From the NCBI GenBank assembly GCA_949316235.1, contig OX438748.1:6575001-6639000 (forward strand): 64,000 bases of DNA. Reading direction: 5' to 3'. This stretch comes from Oegoconia quadripuncta (taxonomy: Eukaryota > Arthropoda > Insecta > Lepidoptera > Autostichidae). Under the pieces are notes generated by a model. It worked only from the letters and a program-made list of their open reading frames with translations. It was not told where the DNA came from and made no database searches. Shown piece after piece: positions 11,426-23,180 of this stretch; position 1 is the stretch's first letter, and every line of letters begins with the position of its first letter. The position numbers and the translations under genes are program-made.

Positions 11426-11817
11426 AATTCATAGATATTTTGTTGCGCGAGGAAATTATATATTTTGTTTGCCAATCGACACAGAGTCATTGTGACGCGT
11501 ATGGTGCCTAGAATCAACGATATATTTTTCTTTTGATATTAGTAATGATTAAAATAGACGGAGTTTAAAAATATGTAAGTAATTAAATTATTGTCTAAAC
11601 GATACCACTGACTCCAAAGGACCTACCAAGTTTCTTCCTGACACCACTGATAAATATATCTAAACTTAGCCATAGTGTGGTCAGATGTGTTTTCAGTCAC
11701 CACAAACCAACTTATCATAGACAAGCAACACATATGTATCTTGTCTACAGTTATAGTACAAATTGCAAGCGTGCAAATTATCGGGTTACCAATTAGTCCT
11801 AGGTATCAATATAGCAT
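11426..11817. other. Non-coding, nothing recognised
   Basis: AT-rich sequence without a recognised repeat or open frame. Confidence 0.35.
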
Positions 11818-11865
11818 ACTGGTTGTCTATGTGTTTGTCATTAGATAAACACATAGACAACCAGT
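11818..11865. repeat. Perfect 19-bp stem hairpin
   Basis: ACTGGTTGTCTATGTGTTT (11818-11836) is exactly repeated in reverse complement at 11847-11865 with a 10-base loop. Two antisense open frames of 60-70 codons across it (11763-11981, 11786-11974) are by-products of the palindrome. Confidence 0.85.
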
Positions 11866-13273
11866 CAATTAAGAGAGGAGGTAATGGATTCCATATTAAC
11901 GTGGTTAGGCATCTATCTAGACAGAGATATCTAAATATAATTGACCGGATGCATGTGAGCGTTGTTAAGTCCAATGAATAGCATTTAAAGGCTGTATTGC
12001 TAATTCATATAATTCAGTCCACTGCAGAATAAAAGTATTGTCTAATTACAACATAATATTAACCAAGCTGACTAGAAGGAACTATTTAAGTATTAAAAAC
12101 CAAAAAACTGGACATCATATTTTGGGGGCGCCATGTTAGTTTTTAAATGTATCCTATGACATTCTGGGGTTCATAACGAATACACTTTTAAAATCGATCA
12201 AGCCGTTTACACTAAAACAGGTTACAGGAATCTACATACATACAGTCGATAAGCATTACCCCAACCTGATTTTTCTGATATTCAAAGTCGAATCTTTAGG
12301 TGCTCTTTTTAATTCTTTAAAATATTTCGAAACGCCTTGCCAATGCCACTGAGAACCCGAGAGCTGGCAGTTAGAATGACATTTAGCAAGGAAGTCAGCG
12401 TTTTAAATACATTACCTCGTGGGCTCAATTTATCACTTGTTTTGGTTTAACTTACATGTATATATTTAAATAGATCTTTCATTTTTAGTCTAATAATAAC
12501 GTAAACTAAGCCATTTTAGGATTACATTTTTAAGAAAACATTGAGTTTTACATAAATACTTATAGAAAACAGACACAATAATCTTACTAAATGTAAAATT
12601 CACTCTAAAAATGTACAAAATCGCAATGTCTTCTGACCGCCAGACACCATAATTCACATATTGCGTGTCAACCTCTGATATTATACCTCAAGCCATCACC
12701 ATTTCACCTAGACCTCCCACTACGCCCGCATTCCATTATCTTTTAAACAGCTCCAGAAGATGAAATGTTTTTTGAAAGGTCATTTATCATTGGCCTCTCA
12801 AGAGCCATTTCATCGTTCGTATTATTAGAGTAGGAGGTTATAGGTGATGATGCGTTGGCAAAGATTTTGCTTTTTTTGTGAGAGTGAACTTATTTAGATA
12901 GATAGATAAATTGTTTATTTCTAGCTGCATTCACACACATACAATTGAACAAAATAATTTTAAACATTCTATAAAAAATTACTATAGAGTATGTGTATGC
13001 TACAGCTGTAAAATTATATTTTAAGAATAGACATATATAATCTATTTTCTTCTAAAAGATTCGTTTTGTTTTCTGGTAGGTAAAATATTTAACAAATTTG
13101 GTCATGTACGAAGTGCACGCATCCATTTAAACTACATCGTCTACTTCCCAATTTTCCATGATTTCGGTACGGTTCAGCTATGCCATTTTTATAAAAATGG
13201 ACTGTATTGATTCGATATTTACATAAGTAAGTAATTTGTCGCTATAGTAGGTAATATCAACTCTAGTTAACGT
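11866..13273. other. Non-coding; short GATA tract
   Basis: (GATA)n-like run near 12897-12910 followed by AAATTGTTTATTTC, possibly the end of an old retroposon. No gene recognised. Confidence 0.35.
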
Positions 13274-13357
13274 ATTTGTCTCGTTCTCATATCAACTAAT
13301 TAGGGAATCAAGGCAGATGATACCCTAATTAGTTGATATGAGAACAGAGAGACAAAT
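13274..13357. repeat. Long hairpin (about 32-bp stem)
   Basis: 13274-13305 and 13323-13357 are inverted copies (core CATATCAACTAATTAGGG, matched exactly) with one 3-base indel and a 17-base loop. Could be the core of a MITE or a small-RNA precursor; no copy was seen elsewhere in the window. Confidence 0.8.
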
Positions 13358-14576
13358 ATTCATTAGAATAATAAGGAAATTCGAAACCATTTTTATTATT
13401 TTGTCTAACATTCCACAAAGAAATTGTAGCGCGACAAAACGATAATATTTTAGTAAACTAACAATGTCGTGACTAAACAATCATGACACATTATTACAAC
13501 AATAAACAAACGACATACGACAATAACAAATCTTTCGGCAACACTGAGTCTTATATATTTTTTAAATTAACACCACACGAAAAGACCTGTGCTAATTTTC
13601 ATGTCGTTCATGTTACGTAAAAAAACCTTTACCGACTCATTCTGATATGAGTCCAAATATATTGTATGTAAAGTTGAGTTCTCCAGTGTCGTGTACAATA
13701 AAGGTATTGTTCCATTGAAGCCATTTTCGTCAATTGTCACAGAGAATGTGATGTGTTTATTAGCACATCATTCTAAACGGACGCTAAAATGTGATCATAA
13801 TAGGGTGAATTATGTTTAGCATTATTACTTTTTCAAACATATAATTATTACGATCGATTGTCGGGAATGGGTCACACTTGCATCTTTAGTTATACGTTAA
13901 AAGAAAAGTATGGAAGCTTCGGGCGTTTACGCATAGTTCTCTGGTAGACTCCTAAACCAAGAAAGTATAGAATGGAGCCTACTTCTGTGAAACATAGTTG
14001 CATTATAAATTCATAGTTCTTTATTTCTTTCAGGAAATCATCACGAGGAAACCAGCGTGTGTGAAATCATATCATTAGGGCATGGGTAGATTTTATAAAA
14101 TCCGTGAAACGAACGGTAATTGCACAGTATAACCATTTTTTCATAAATTGTTATACTAAGGTAATTGACTGTTAGTTGACGATTTCAGATGTCATTTTTA
14201 TAACTTACGAGTTTTTTTTTATATTTAGTACTCTGTGCGTTAGATCCGTCACCACGAAACTTAGGCAGGAGTGTGAGTTTACGAAATTGGGATATTTTGA
14301 TTTTTAGAATTCCGTTCCAAAAAATAGCGAAACGGAATATTTATGAAATCACCTTGGTTTCTGTCCGACTGTCACCGCCGCTTATTTTACAAACTGATGT
14401 AGAATTGTCTATGTACTATTATGTACATTTTACAACAAAAATTTTGATTCTAAGAGGTAGTTCTAATCGGTTAATTTCATCATTAATACTAACAATTCCT
14501 CACTATAGGGGCACGGGCTCCTCTGCATAGTCCACCACGCGGCGCGCCAGAAAAATATATCCAAGTTCTAACTAAC
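13358..14576. other. Non-coding, nothing firmly recognised
   Basis: Contains a tail-like GTGTACAATAAAGG at 13692-13705, possibly an old LINE 3' end. No convincing open frame (the 85-codon plus frame at 14273-14530 has no family signature). Confidence 0.35.
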
Positions 14577-14868
14577 ATTATAAAGACGAAAGTTCGGATA
14601 TTTGTTTGTTTGTTGCTCAGCCACGGCGGAATGGATTTGGATGAAATATGGTAGACAGAGTGAAATTTAATTAAAGTAATTCCTGTTTACTTATGGCACC
14701 ACTCATGATTACGAACAACTTTTTACTCACATATATTGGTAGAACCCTGGATGTAAAACATAGGATATTTTTATTCCAATATAGTGCGTAGTTTCCGCGG
14801 GATAAACAAATTAAACATATCCACGATAAAATTATTCCACGCAGACAAACCCGTGGGCGGCAAGCTAA
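14577..14868 (+). mobile_element. Non-autonomous Helitron-like element
   Basis: Begins TCTAACTAACATTATAAAG, then GAAAGTTCGGATATTTG and repeated GTTTGTTT; ends CCACGCAGACAAACCCGTGG..AAGCTAA before T. 5'-TC, a 3' GC-rich hairpin and CTRR|T are Helitron hallmarks. Related to the elements at 18.14, 20.16 and 33.96 kb. Carries no protein coding. Confidence 0.6.
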
Positions 14869-15410
14869 TTTATAATAAATATGTTGCCTATACCTATACT
14901 TTCCATAAAATTTTATTTTCTCTGTTCCTCGAAAAAACGCTTCCGAAATTCTCGAGAATCACGCTGAGAAAATTCTGTAATTATGTTGAACATTAAAAAT
15001 AAGGTGTCGTACGGAAAAATTCACAGATTTTACTTAGAATAGTTATTTTTAAATGAGAAAAACTCTTTGAAACATTTGTTTTCAGGTTGGATTGAAATCA
15101 GGGTCATAATTAATATTATTAGGTAAATTGTGTAGCTGTGTAATTTTTGGCAATAGCATGTAATTGCAATTTAACCCCGGGCCCGCATGGCCACCCAATA
15201 TAACTGATCGCACGGGACACTCATTGTTTGAGTACCGACTCGTACTTGAATGTTTTTTTTTAATTTTGGTTTTCAAACATCTTGAATTTGTTATAAGTCA
15301 TAGGAAACATGAATTATTATAATTCTTTGGTACAAATTAAAAACTTTTACTTTCATTTATTTTTCCAATAAGTTTCCTTTTTTTTTAAATAAAGAACTCA
15401 AAACTAGAGT
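14869..15410. other. Non-coding, nothing recognised
   Basis: AT-rich. The 64-codon minus frame at 15082-15276 has no family signature. Confidence 0.35.
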
Positions 15411-15620
15411 CACGGTTTTAATGACGGCAACATCAGTGGGTTAACCCGTAAGCGACTGCGTGCCGACCGCCGCGGACCCCGGATAAAAACTGTTTTAGCT
15501 GTAAGTCGTACCTTAAGTGTCCAATTAGCGATGCAGTGTTAAAACGACTGCGGCGACACTGAGGGCCCGAATTTACACTCCGACTGTACAAAGAAGTATT
15601 GATGCATTTTTGCAGATCTA
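15411..15620. promoter_or_regulatory. GC-rich island, candidate regulatory element
   Basis: CpG-containing block (GCGTGCCGACCGCCGCGG, AAACGACTGCGGCGACAC) with a homeodomain-type CCAATTAGC. Unique in the window and without an open frame. Function inferred from composition only. Confidence 0.2.
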
Positions 15621-17141
15621 TGAATGAATAGAGGTGACATTATATAGGAAGCCTCAGACGTTAAACGAAGACTTTTATGCTATCTCAAAAACAACACAAA
15701 TTGTCTCTTTTCTTGTGTCAATGTTTATTTATGTGGTTAAAGTTTTTCTATTATTAGGTATACATTTCATTTTTAATATACTTTTTATTACGTTTATGTG
15801 AATATAATGTCATTCATATCACCCCGTAGATGTCTTCATGTTAACTTTATTTTAACACAATGACATAATAACTTACTTATTTTTTAGAAATGTTAGATAA
15901 CATAAAAAGAACGTGGTCAAAGAAAAGGCGGAATGTAGAGAAGTGTGGGAAGGACTCCACCGACAAGAGAGAGATAATATAAAATACGATACAAAATCAA
16001 ATAGACTACATAAGTGTATAACTTGGAAAGACTAATTTTAATTAGTCGACTTTATCTTTTAAAATGTTACAAGACATTAGTTCAGATTTTATTGAATTTA
16101 TGTTCCAGTGATAGTTCTAGTAGATTAATATCTCACCAGAGAGCGGCGTTTCAAGACGGACTGTCACAGTACAATGCAAAATGGCTTCTTTGTCTGTTGT
16201 TGTCCTTTTTAATTCGTAACTTTTATGCGTCAAAGTGAATCACTCGGATTTTTTACCATCATACATATTTAAAATGCTGTTAAACTTTTCTATTTACCAA
16301 GGAACAAAGTTCATTTTGTCCCGTTCGGTACTTCAGTGAAATATTGTCAATGGGTACTAAAATGTCAAATTCTTTTTATTGGTGACGAAACGCGATGACA
16401 AAAACCGCGGCGAAGGGTAAAAAATTTTATGTATGAGAGTTTTGGAAACCAATGTGGATTTAATAAAAGGCTACATAGGTTGCTTGAGAAGTTCGATTTT
16501 CGAATAAATATTGTAATTTGGTGTTGTACACTGTGATAGGTGCCCTGATTTTCATTTCGATTGTCGCACGCTTCATTTTGTAGCTCAGGGAGGATTAAAT
16601 TTTTTCTTATGGATATAAATCTCATGTGGACAGTGGTAGATGAACTCCGAATAAGACGAACATATCCCAAATAGTTATTAAATAGGGTATGCCACATCAG
16701 TTGTAAACATGATAACGGTCAAGTTCGGAATTTCAAAGAAGAGGAAGTGGCTGTTTGAGTGTGTTGGTGTGCGTTGGGCAAAGTCTTTATCCAGAATATG
16801 TATCAGTAATATGTCGTTAATGAACAACACATGCAGATGACAGCATGGATGAGACCTAATCAAGGTTATATTTTGTTTATCAAAATGTCAATACGGGGTG
16901 TAATGACTTTTTAGATCATATACTATTTTCGCGCTTCGATTCCAGATAACCTACTCCTTTTAATATCTCTAAGAATAATGGAATCCTCGGGTTCGCAAGT
17001 CAAACAGTTAAAGGCAAAGCCAAGCCTTTCGTTGGAATTCATTTATTTATCGCTTTGATTAGTTGGTGATTTTTTATTTAGATTACAACAGTTAAAGTTA
17101 TTGCAGACTGACGTCTTTAATGAAATGAAATGAAAAGTTTT
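15621..17141. other. Non-coding, no feature supported
   Basis: The 110-codon minus frame (16365-16697) has AT-driven composition and no motif I recognise. Otherwise plain AT-rich sequence. Confidence 0.35.
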
Positions 17142-17195
17142 TTTTTATGCACAACGGGTTAGCACTTGACTTCAATCACACGTGATGTTAAGTGA
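17142..17195 (-). mobile_element. SINE S1 tail fragment
   Basis: ATGCACAACGGGTTAGCACTTGAC and ACACGTGATGTTAAGTG; followed by duplicated TTAAGTGATTAAGTTA segments to 17265. Confidence 0.65.
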
Positions 17196-17317
17196 TTGTT
17201 GTTTGTTTGATTTTATTAAGTTAAGTGATTAAGTTAAGTTATTTGATGTTAAGTGATTAAGTTGATTGAAAGGGTCGAGTAAATTTTGTCGTGACATGGA
17301 ATGGTTTAATAAAAGTG

Positions 17318-17480
17318 CATGTTATAGTCAAAGTCAAAGTCAAAAATGCATTATTTTGTAGGTACACAGAGTACTCTTAAAATAGTCAATTTTACGTTTT
17401 TTAAGCTACTGCTTGTTCAAAATGCAATGCTCCTCTGAGAAGAACAAGCAAGAAACTCGAAGGGTTGCTCATTTAAAATC
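17318..17480 (-). mobile_element. LINE 3' UTR fragment (CTTGTTCTTCTC family)
   Basis: Reverse-oriented partner of the copy at 3.64 kb: starts with repeated AGTCAAAGTCAAA, then ATGCATTATTTTGTAGG and CTACTGCTTGTTCAAAATGC. A 5'-truncated LINE end. Confidence 0.6.
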
Positions 17481-17764
17481 ATATATACACAGACTATTAC
17501 AAGGTGACCCATTGTTAAGGATCAATATGGAATTATTTAAAACGAGAGAAATTTAAACATGAACCAATGATATCGATTTTGTTTTAGAATGGTCTTAAAT
17601 ATTTTCCTTTGAAAATTCTTACTAGATTATTTCTTGTGGGTTTACGTTAAAGATATTTGTAAATCCAACTACTCCAACTACAAGGTCCTTGAAAAACTAA
17701 TAGCAGCCATAGAACCCATATAAACTAAAACAAACCTTATAAGACACAATGCAATAGTAAATTA

Positions 17765-18050
17765 TTATTATTTTTTTTTATGCACAGCGGGTTCGTACTT
17801 GACCTCAATCACACCTTATGTTAAGTGAAGATGAGGTCGAAGGTGGAAGCGTTCACTTAACATCAGGTGTGATTGAGGTCAAGTACGAACACGTCGTGCA
17901 TAAAAAAAAAAAAAAAAAGCGTACTGACCCGGAAACCCCAACACATTTGGGGGACTGGCTATCTTATCTTTGACAACCGGAACACAACAATGCTATTAAC
18001 ATAGCTGCTTGGCGGCAGATTTAGATAAGATGGTGGTAGCTTTCCAATAA
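17765..18050 (-). mobile_element. SINE S1 with internal head-to-head inversion
   Basis: 17785-17850 carries the S1 distal end in one direction. 17851-17905 carries the same segment inverted (TTAACATCAGGTGTGATTG, GTCGTGCATAAA). 17918-18050 then resumes the S1 body (GACCCGGAAACCCC, CATTTGGGGGACTGGC, TTGGCGGCAGATTTAG). The result is an about 50-bp-arm foldback. Confidence 0.75.
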
Positions 18051-18139
18051 GAGTCGATTTTTTATTATTTGGACATGATAAAGCATTTTTTTTTTCATTG
18101 TATATACGGCATGGGGGTTCCATAATATGATTTTCTCAT

Positions 18140-18349
18140 TGGTTTTCTGCCCCCGGCTTTTCCCGCATAAATATACTTTCGACAGAGTAATCTTAGTAAC
18201 TAATCCTTAGAGAACCTTTTACTGGGAACAAAAATTATCCACATGTTCTTCCAGGAATTTTTCAGCCATTTAGGTTTAGTCGTTTCATCGTGATTGAGTA
18301 CTAAACAAATAAACATTCAAACTTTTGTATTTATAATATTAGTTGAGTT
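18140..18349 (-). mobile_element. Non-autonomous Helitron-like element
   Basis: On minus: TCAACTAATATTATAAATAC, AAGTTTGAATGTTTATTTG, ACTCAATCACGATG, and at the 3' side GCGGGAAAAGCCGGGGGC. Same plan as the elements at 14.58 and 33.96 kb. The 3' CTAG is not intact, so the boundary there is approximate. Confidence 0.5.
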
Positions 18350-18596
18350 TAAATATAACACTGTTTCCTCATATCAAGTTTCCCCCATTATCTCTTCCAT
18401 AGTTTCAGACACGAGTCTCAATGGATCACCCTGTATAGCTAATAACATCGTTAACCGAGTGGGTTGGAATTTTGACGAAATTTTTAACTCCTCACTTAAC
18501 AATAACGTTTTAATTCTAAACAACGGACACTTAATCAAATCTGTACAAGAGTCGCTTCCGTTAGAAAAAACGCTTGAACATGAGAAAACGAATTAA
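18350..18596 (+). other. Unassigned open segment after the Helitron
   Basis: The plus frame continues open from the Helitron-derived part for about 82 codons to a TAA at 18594-18596 and reads as plausible protein (VSDTSLNGSPCIANNIVNR, VGWNFDEIFNSSLNNN). TTCCATAG at 18399-18406 could be a splice acceptor. No family recognised. AT-rich chance ORFs of this length do occur. Confidence 0.2.
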
Positions 18597-19311
18597 AAGA
18601 TCCAGTTACACTGTGTATACCTACCTACTTAAATTATAAAAATATGTCGTATTTGTTGCAACCGGCATTTTTAAATGGTTTCATGCAACAGACTCTATTT
18701 TGCAAACTAAGAAGAGTTATCGTTTGATTGTGCTCCTTGTTTCTAAGTTCTTAAGAAAATGTTGTATTATTTGAACTGCAAAGAAAGTTTTGATACAGTC
18801 CTGTTACAAACTAAGAAATTCTGCTCTTTCAGTAACATTTAGCTTTATTTAACGTACAAATTAAGTCGAAAATGTAAAAGGTGAATGTTTAGTAGAGGAA
18901 ATTGGATTGGTTTTAGTATCTATAGAGAGCATCGTCATGGGAATGACGGATTATATTCAAAACTTAATGGTGTGCTAACAACATAGAATGGATCGTAAAT
19001 TTAACAAAATGCCCTGTTATGTATAATTAGTTTTGTTAAAATTCACGTCTAGTTTCGGCCGATTGTTTATTTTCATTCAGATGCAACTTTATTAGGTGTT
19101 ACATTCACTCAGTTACGTTAAGTTTTATCTTTAATAAACCAACGTGAGATCACATTATTGTCTTAGTTGATTTAGACATTAATTATTGTTTATTTTTAAC
19201 CGACTTCATTTACTGAAAATTACATACAAGTCGCGACCTTTATCTCAAACATTAGTGTTTAGTTGTACAACCTCCACGGTTCATCTTACGAAACACAGAA
19301 ATGCACACGTG
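18597..19311. other. Non-coding, nothing recognised
   Basis: AT-rich, no repeats shared with the rest of the window. Confidence 0.35.
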
Positions 19312-19434
19312 ACAAGATGAGGTCGAAGGTGGAAGCGTACTGACTCGGAAACCCCAACACATTTGGGGGACTGGCTATCTTATCTCTGATAACCGGAATA
19401 CAACAATACAATTAACATTGCTGCTTGGCGTCAC
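19312..19434 (-). mobile_element. SINE S1 fragment
   Basis: GATGAGGTCGAAGGTGGAAG, GGAAACCCCAACACATTTGG and CATTGCTGCTTGGCG are present; both ends are missing. Confidence 0.8.
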
Positions 19435-20157
19435 AAACTGCACAACGTCTTTTCGGCCAAAATACCTCAGTGCTTGGAGACAAGTCCTTAATCAATGTGT
19501 GTCACCAGTGAGGACTTATGTCACTGAAATATATGGTCTCTTACTATGGGTCTCATAAGAAGGGGCTAAGGTATTCGAACGATACATAGCTAAATCACAG
19601 GATTTTCATTATAATAACTTCCATCTCGATGTTACAAAATTAATCCTAATGGAAAACCGTTAACTAAAAAAAAATATTAAGGAATGTTGCACATTATATA
19701 TAACCAAAATATATAAATCCCTTTGACGTTGCCGCCAAAAAGGCAACGTCGTTCCGCGTTCTAAATTTAAAAAAACCAGTGACGGTCACGGCGGTATCTG
19801 ACGGGACATCTATTAGCAGGATCCGAGCAAACTGTTTAAAAGCTACCGGAGTTCGCTCCGTCAATGTTTGTCCTGGACAATGTGGACACAGAGACTTAAG
19901 AATACCCTTGGGATGGGAACGAGTGTTTCTTGTGGTTAAAAAACCTCTTAGCTTTTGCTATTTTGACACGTATAATAATAATACATAATATTATGTACTA
20001 TAATACTCTTAATAATATATTTCCAGCAATATTTTGTAATCACTGAATAAAATTAGTGTTTTTGTATACTCCGGAAAAGATATTTTGTAATTTAATTTTA
20101 CACACAATAATACAACAATCTAATTAATATTCTATTTCAACTATCCAACTAGTCCAA
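19435..20157. other. Non-coding; small hairpin at 19724-19749
   Basis: GACGTTGCC and GGCAACGTC form a 9-bp perfect stem with an 8-base loop. The following CAGTGACGGTCACGGCGG is GC-rich. Nothing else recognised. Confidence 0.4.
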
Positions 20158-20330
20158 TCCAACTAATATTGTAAATTCGAAAGCTTGGATGTTCGTTTGT
20201 TTTGTTCGATGCTCAATCACGGTGATACGGATGCTATGCCCTGGGCAAAGTACTTGGAGCTCGCGCTAGGATAAAACGTAGGAAAGTTTTATTTCGATAA
20301 AGTGAATAATTCCCACGGGATATTGTCTTG
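20158..20330 (+). mobile_element. Helitron-like element, 5' part
   Basis: Starts A|TCCAACTAATATTGTAAATTC and continues with TTCGTTTGTTTTG and GCTCAATCACGG, as in the elements at 14.58 and 33.96 kb. The 3' hairpin and CTAG are not found, so it is truncated. Confidence 0.45.
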
Positions 20331-21294
20331 TCTATTTATACTATCACACCTACATAATTGTGGAGAGAAATAAATGTTATATTGATTGATTAAACACATA
20401 TCAAGAACTTCCACACCCGGGTGACATAAAATCCATAAGAGAACTTTAACAGAGATGCGTAAATTTTCTATATTACAACGTTATTTATGAAATTTTAATC
20501 ACATCGTTTCTTTTGACAGCGTGACAGACCAGAGAAGGTTGTGCCTGTCAGAAATTTATTCAGAAAAGAACTTACTAAGTTATTTCCTTGTGTAGCGCCA
20601 CGCAGCGGAGGTCTCCCTACTAATCACTTGTCCACACACGCCACCTTTACCGCGCCGCCCTGTGTGTACACTCCTTTAAAACTTTCAACGTTTCAAATTT
20701 AGAATGTCTCAAGTTCCTGACATAGACATTTCACATACAGCCTTTTACTTTTTAATTTTCAAGGGCTAATGTAATGTTTAGTTACCGTAGTGGTCGTCTG
20801 AGACCACCGTCGGATGTTTACTCCTTTGGCTTTTACAGATTAGTAGCTAGGTTTTACAATAACAATGGCCTCGTAATGTGTGGACGTAAAAGGTTTAACG
20901 TTATTGGTAATAAATATGTAATAATAACGATGCCTGGGTTTTACATGGCGACTGTTACGGAAAAATTACTTTGTGAAAAACGACCACCTACCTGAAGTAA
21001 GTACTTGTAACTGAACTGAACGAAAATAGTAATTATCATCTAAATATAATCACAAAGTGATGTCACATTTTTTAGATAGGAGTAGAGCGTGTAACTATAA
21101 AAACTAAGATTGTTTTTCATTTATTGCCGAGCTCATAATTAAGATTGATTTCAATAATCAAATTATAATTTTATCTTCAGCCTTCCATACCCTCATTGTT
21201 AGGGAACAGCCTCCTTTCACTCACGCGAGCATGAATTCGTGTCATGCTATTTTTAGGTCGCTATTGGTCATAATCACAGAATCGTATTACCTGC
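20331..21294. other. Non-coding, nothing firmly recognised
   Basis: A GC-richer patch at 20590-20670 (GTAGCGCCACGCAGCGG) is noted. The 73-codon plus frame at 20774-20995 has no signature. Confidence 0.35.
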
Positions 21295-21395
21295 CAATAG
21301 TGGTCACCCATCCAAGGGGTGACCGCGCCAGGCATTGCTTCGATAATCGAAAACGAATATATAGCGAATGCGACTCCGCCACGAGTAGGTACTTC
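21295..21395 (-). repeat. 5S-rRNA-derived repeat (SINE3-like), copy C
   Basis: On minus: TTTTCGATTATCGAAGC, AATGCCTGGCGCGGTCACC, CTTGGATGGGTGACC. This matches the 3' half of insect 5S rRNA and the copies at 7.2 and 52.65 kb. Confidence 0.6.
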
Positions 21396-21680
21396 AAATG
21401 AGTGAATCTCATTATAATTAAGTCTTTTAAGTCATTATAATGAATGACCAACTATTGGACTAAGGTATACCCAAATATGCGTAAGCTCCATCTGCACAAA
21501 ATTAATCGTCTTCGAAGAGTTATCCAGTTGATCAGATTAATCAATGCGATCATACTGTACACTTGAGAGAATAAACATAGGTCATACAAGAAACCTTCAT
21601 ATATCAGTCAATAACTCGAAAAGTGTACTAACCAATTTTAACGAAGTTTCCACTTTTCTACAGCAAAAAAAACCACCCAT

Positions 21681-21860
21681 TTTGACGACCAATTGGTGTA
21701 GTGGATGGTTGATGCTGTCTGCGAAACCAACGGTTCCGGGTTCGAATCCCGCGAGGGATAAATGTTTGTGTGATGAATACGAACGTTTATTTCCTAGTCA
21801 TGGATGTTTATACCAATATTTACTTGTTATTTGCTTACTTTGGGACTAAGTATCAGAAAT
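21681..21860 (+). mobile_element. SINE family S2
   Basis: Box A-type TGGTGTAGTGG at 21694-21704 and box B GGTTCGAATCC at 21739-21749, followed by the S2 body (TGTGTGATGAATACGAACG, AGTCATGGATGTTTATAC). The tRNA-like head cannot form a normal anticodon arm. Confidence 0.8.
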
Positions 21861-21970
21861 ATTTATATTTACAATATAAAATGCGGAAAATAAAAGCATT
21901 CAGCACCACGTCTATGCAATATAAGAAATAAATGATAAATTCATTGAGATTCGTTCACTTTCCTTCCTTT

Positions 21971-22297
21971 TTTGCACGACGGGTTCTTACTTGACCTCAA
22001 TCACACCTGATGCTAAGTGAAGATGAGGTCGAAGATGGAAGCGTACTGACCCAGAAACCCCAACACATTTGGGGGACTGGCTATCTTATCTCTGACAACC
22101 GGAACACAACAATGCTATTAACATTGCTGCTTGGCGGCAGATTTAGATAAGATGGTCTTACCTAGCCAGGCGGACATATTAAAATGCCTTACCACCAACC
22201 AAACCGAGTACTTAAACATGTACCCCGTTGGTGATTGAACCCGCGACCTCCTAATCGTAAACCCAATGTTTTTTACATTGAGCCACGGAGGCGGTTG
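21971..22297 (-). mobile_element. SINE family S1, full-length reference copy
   Basis: Read on minus: tRNA-like head with box A-type TGGCTCAATG and box B-type GGTTCAATC (plus 22233-22241), then TACATGTTTAAGTACTCGG, GTCCGCCTGGCTAGG, TCTGCCGCCAAGCAGCAATG, GTTGTCAGAGATAAGATAGCC, ACCTCATCTTCACTTAGC, and an end of TGATTGAGGTCAAG..TCGTGCAAAAAA. About 325 bp. It is the commonest repeat in this window. Pol III promotion and LINE-assisted movement follow from its class. Confidence 0.85.
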
Positions 22298-22559
22298 AAT
22301 ACCTTCCAGCACCATTCATCATTCATTCATCAATAATAGTGGTTTTCTGGCTAAAAGTGCTATATAGAAGTGTTCATTAAAATCAGTACAGTTGCCGAGT
22401 TATTGATTAGTTTGTATAACCCTATGCAGATTTACCGTGTGACCCATTTCCTATGCCCTGAGTATAGTATCTATAATATTGCACTGAATTACTATTCAAA
22501 ATGTTGCATTATTCACAGCGACGAAACATGAATATTGGAGAAAGAATCACTACTCTCGT

Positions 22560-22690
22560 CCCACCCTATTAATCAGTCCTGTTTGGAACCCCCGTAATGA
22601 AATCTGGGACGCCATTAAGGGATTAAAAATAATAACTACCCCCGTTCACAACAAGGGTTGCTATTGGACGAATGAGTCGATGGGCTATTG
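22560..22690. promoter_or_regulatory. Possible conserved non-coding segment
   Basis: Unique, balanced composition with GGGACGCCATTAAGGGATTA, CCCCGTTCACAACAAGGG and GCTATTGGACG (inverted CCAAT type). Tentative only. Confidence 0.12.
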
Positions 22691-22849
22691 ACAAATTTGG
22701 GGAGCGCAGGAGTGTTGCTAGTCTTTTTGATTGGGACTTTTGTATTATTATTCCAAAGAACATGGATTGACATCATATTAATTGATTCTAGGTCGTTGGT
22801 TATTCTAAAACCTCGTGAGTTAAGAGCTAGTGAGATAGTTCAAGACTTG

Positions 22850-23180
22850 TCACACAATATTATGTTAAAAAATAAATTTGTGTGAATAGAACTCTTGAAT
22901 GTCGGCAACGCATGCGCAATGCTGCTGAAAATGTTTATGGACTGGGCTGTCTCCAAATAGATATTAAAATAAAAGACAAGTACATCAAGCCATTTTAAAA
23001 TAGCCTAAACATCATTGTGTAGGTATACGCCTTGTCACGCAATATTAAATTACAAAATATGTATATAATAATAATAAAATAAACGGAGAATGTGAATAGA
23101 GTTCTTGAATGTCGGCAACGCATGCACAGCTCCCCTGTTGTTGAAAATGTTGATGGACTCCAAATAGATATTAAATTAAG
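22850..23180 (+). repeat. Tandem pair of LINE-derived fragments
   Basis: GTGAATAGARYTCTTGAATG, TCGGCAACGCATGC and CTCCAAATAGATATTAAA occur at 22882-22970 and again at 23092-23175. Flanking CACRCAATATTA is also repeated. TAAAAGACAAGTACATCAAGCC recurs near 23617. Probably two truncated copies of one retroelement tail, or a local duplication. Confidence 0.55.

Noticed and set aside
16365..16697. 110-codon minus ORF
   Set aside because: AT-driven composition, no motif, no splice or promoter context.
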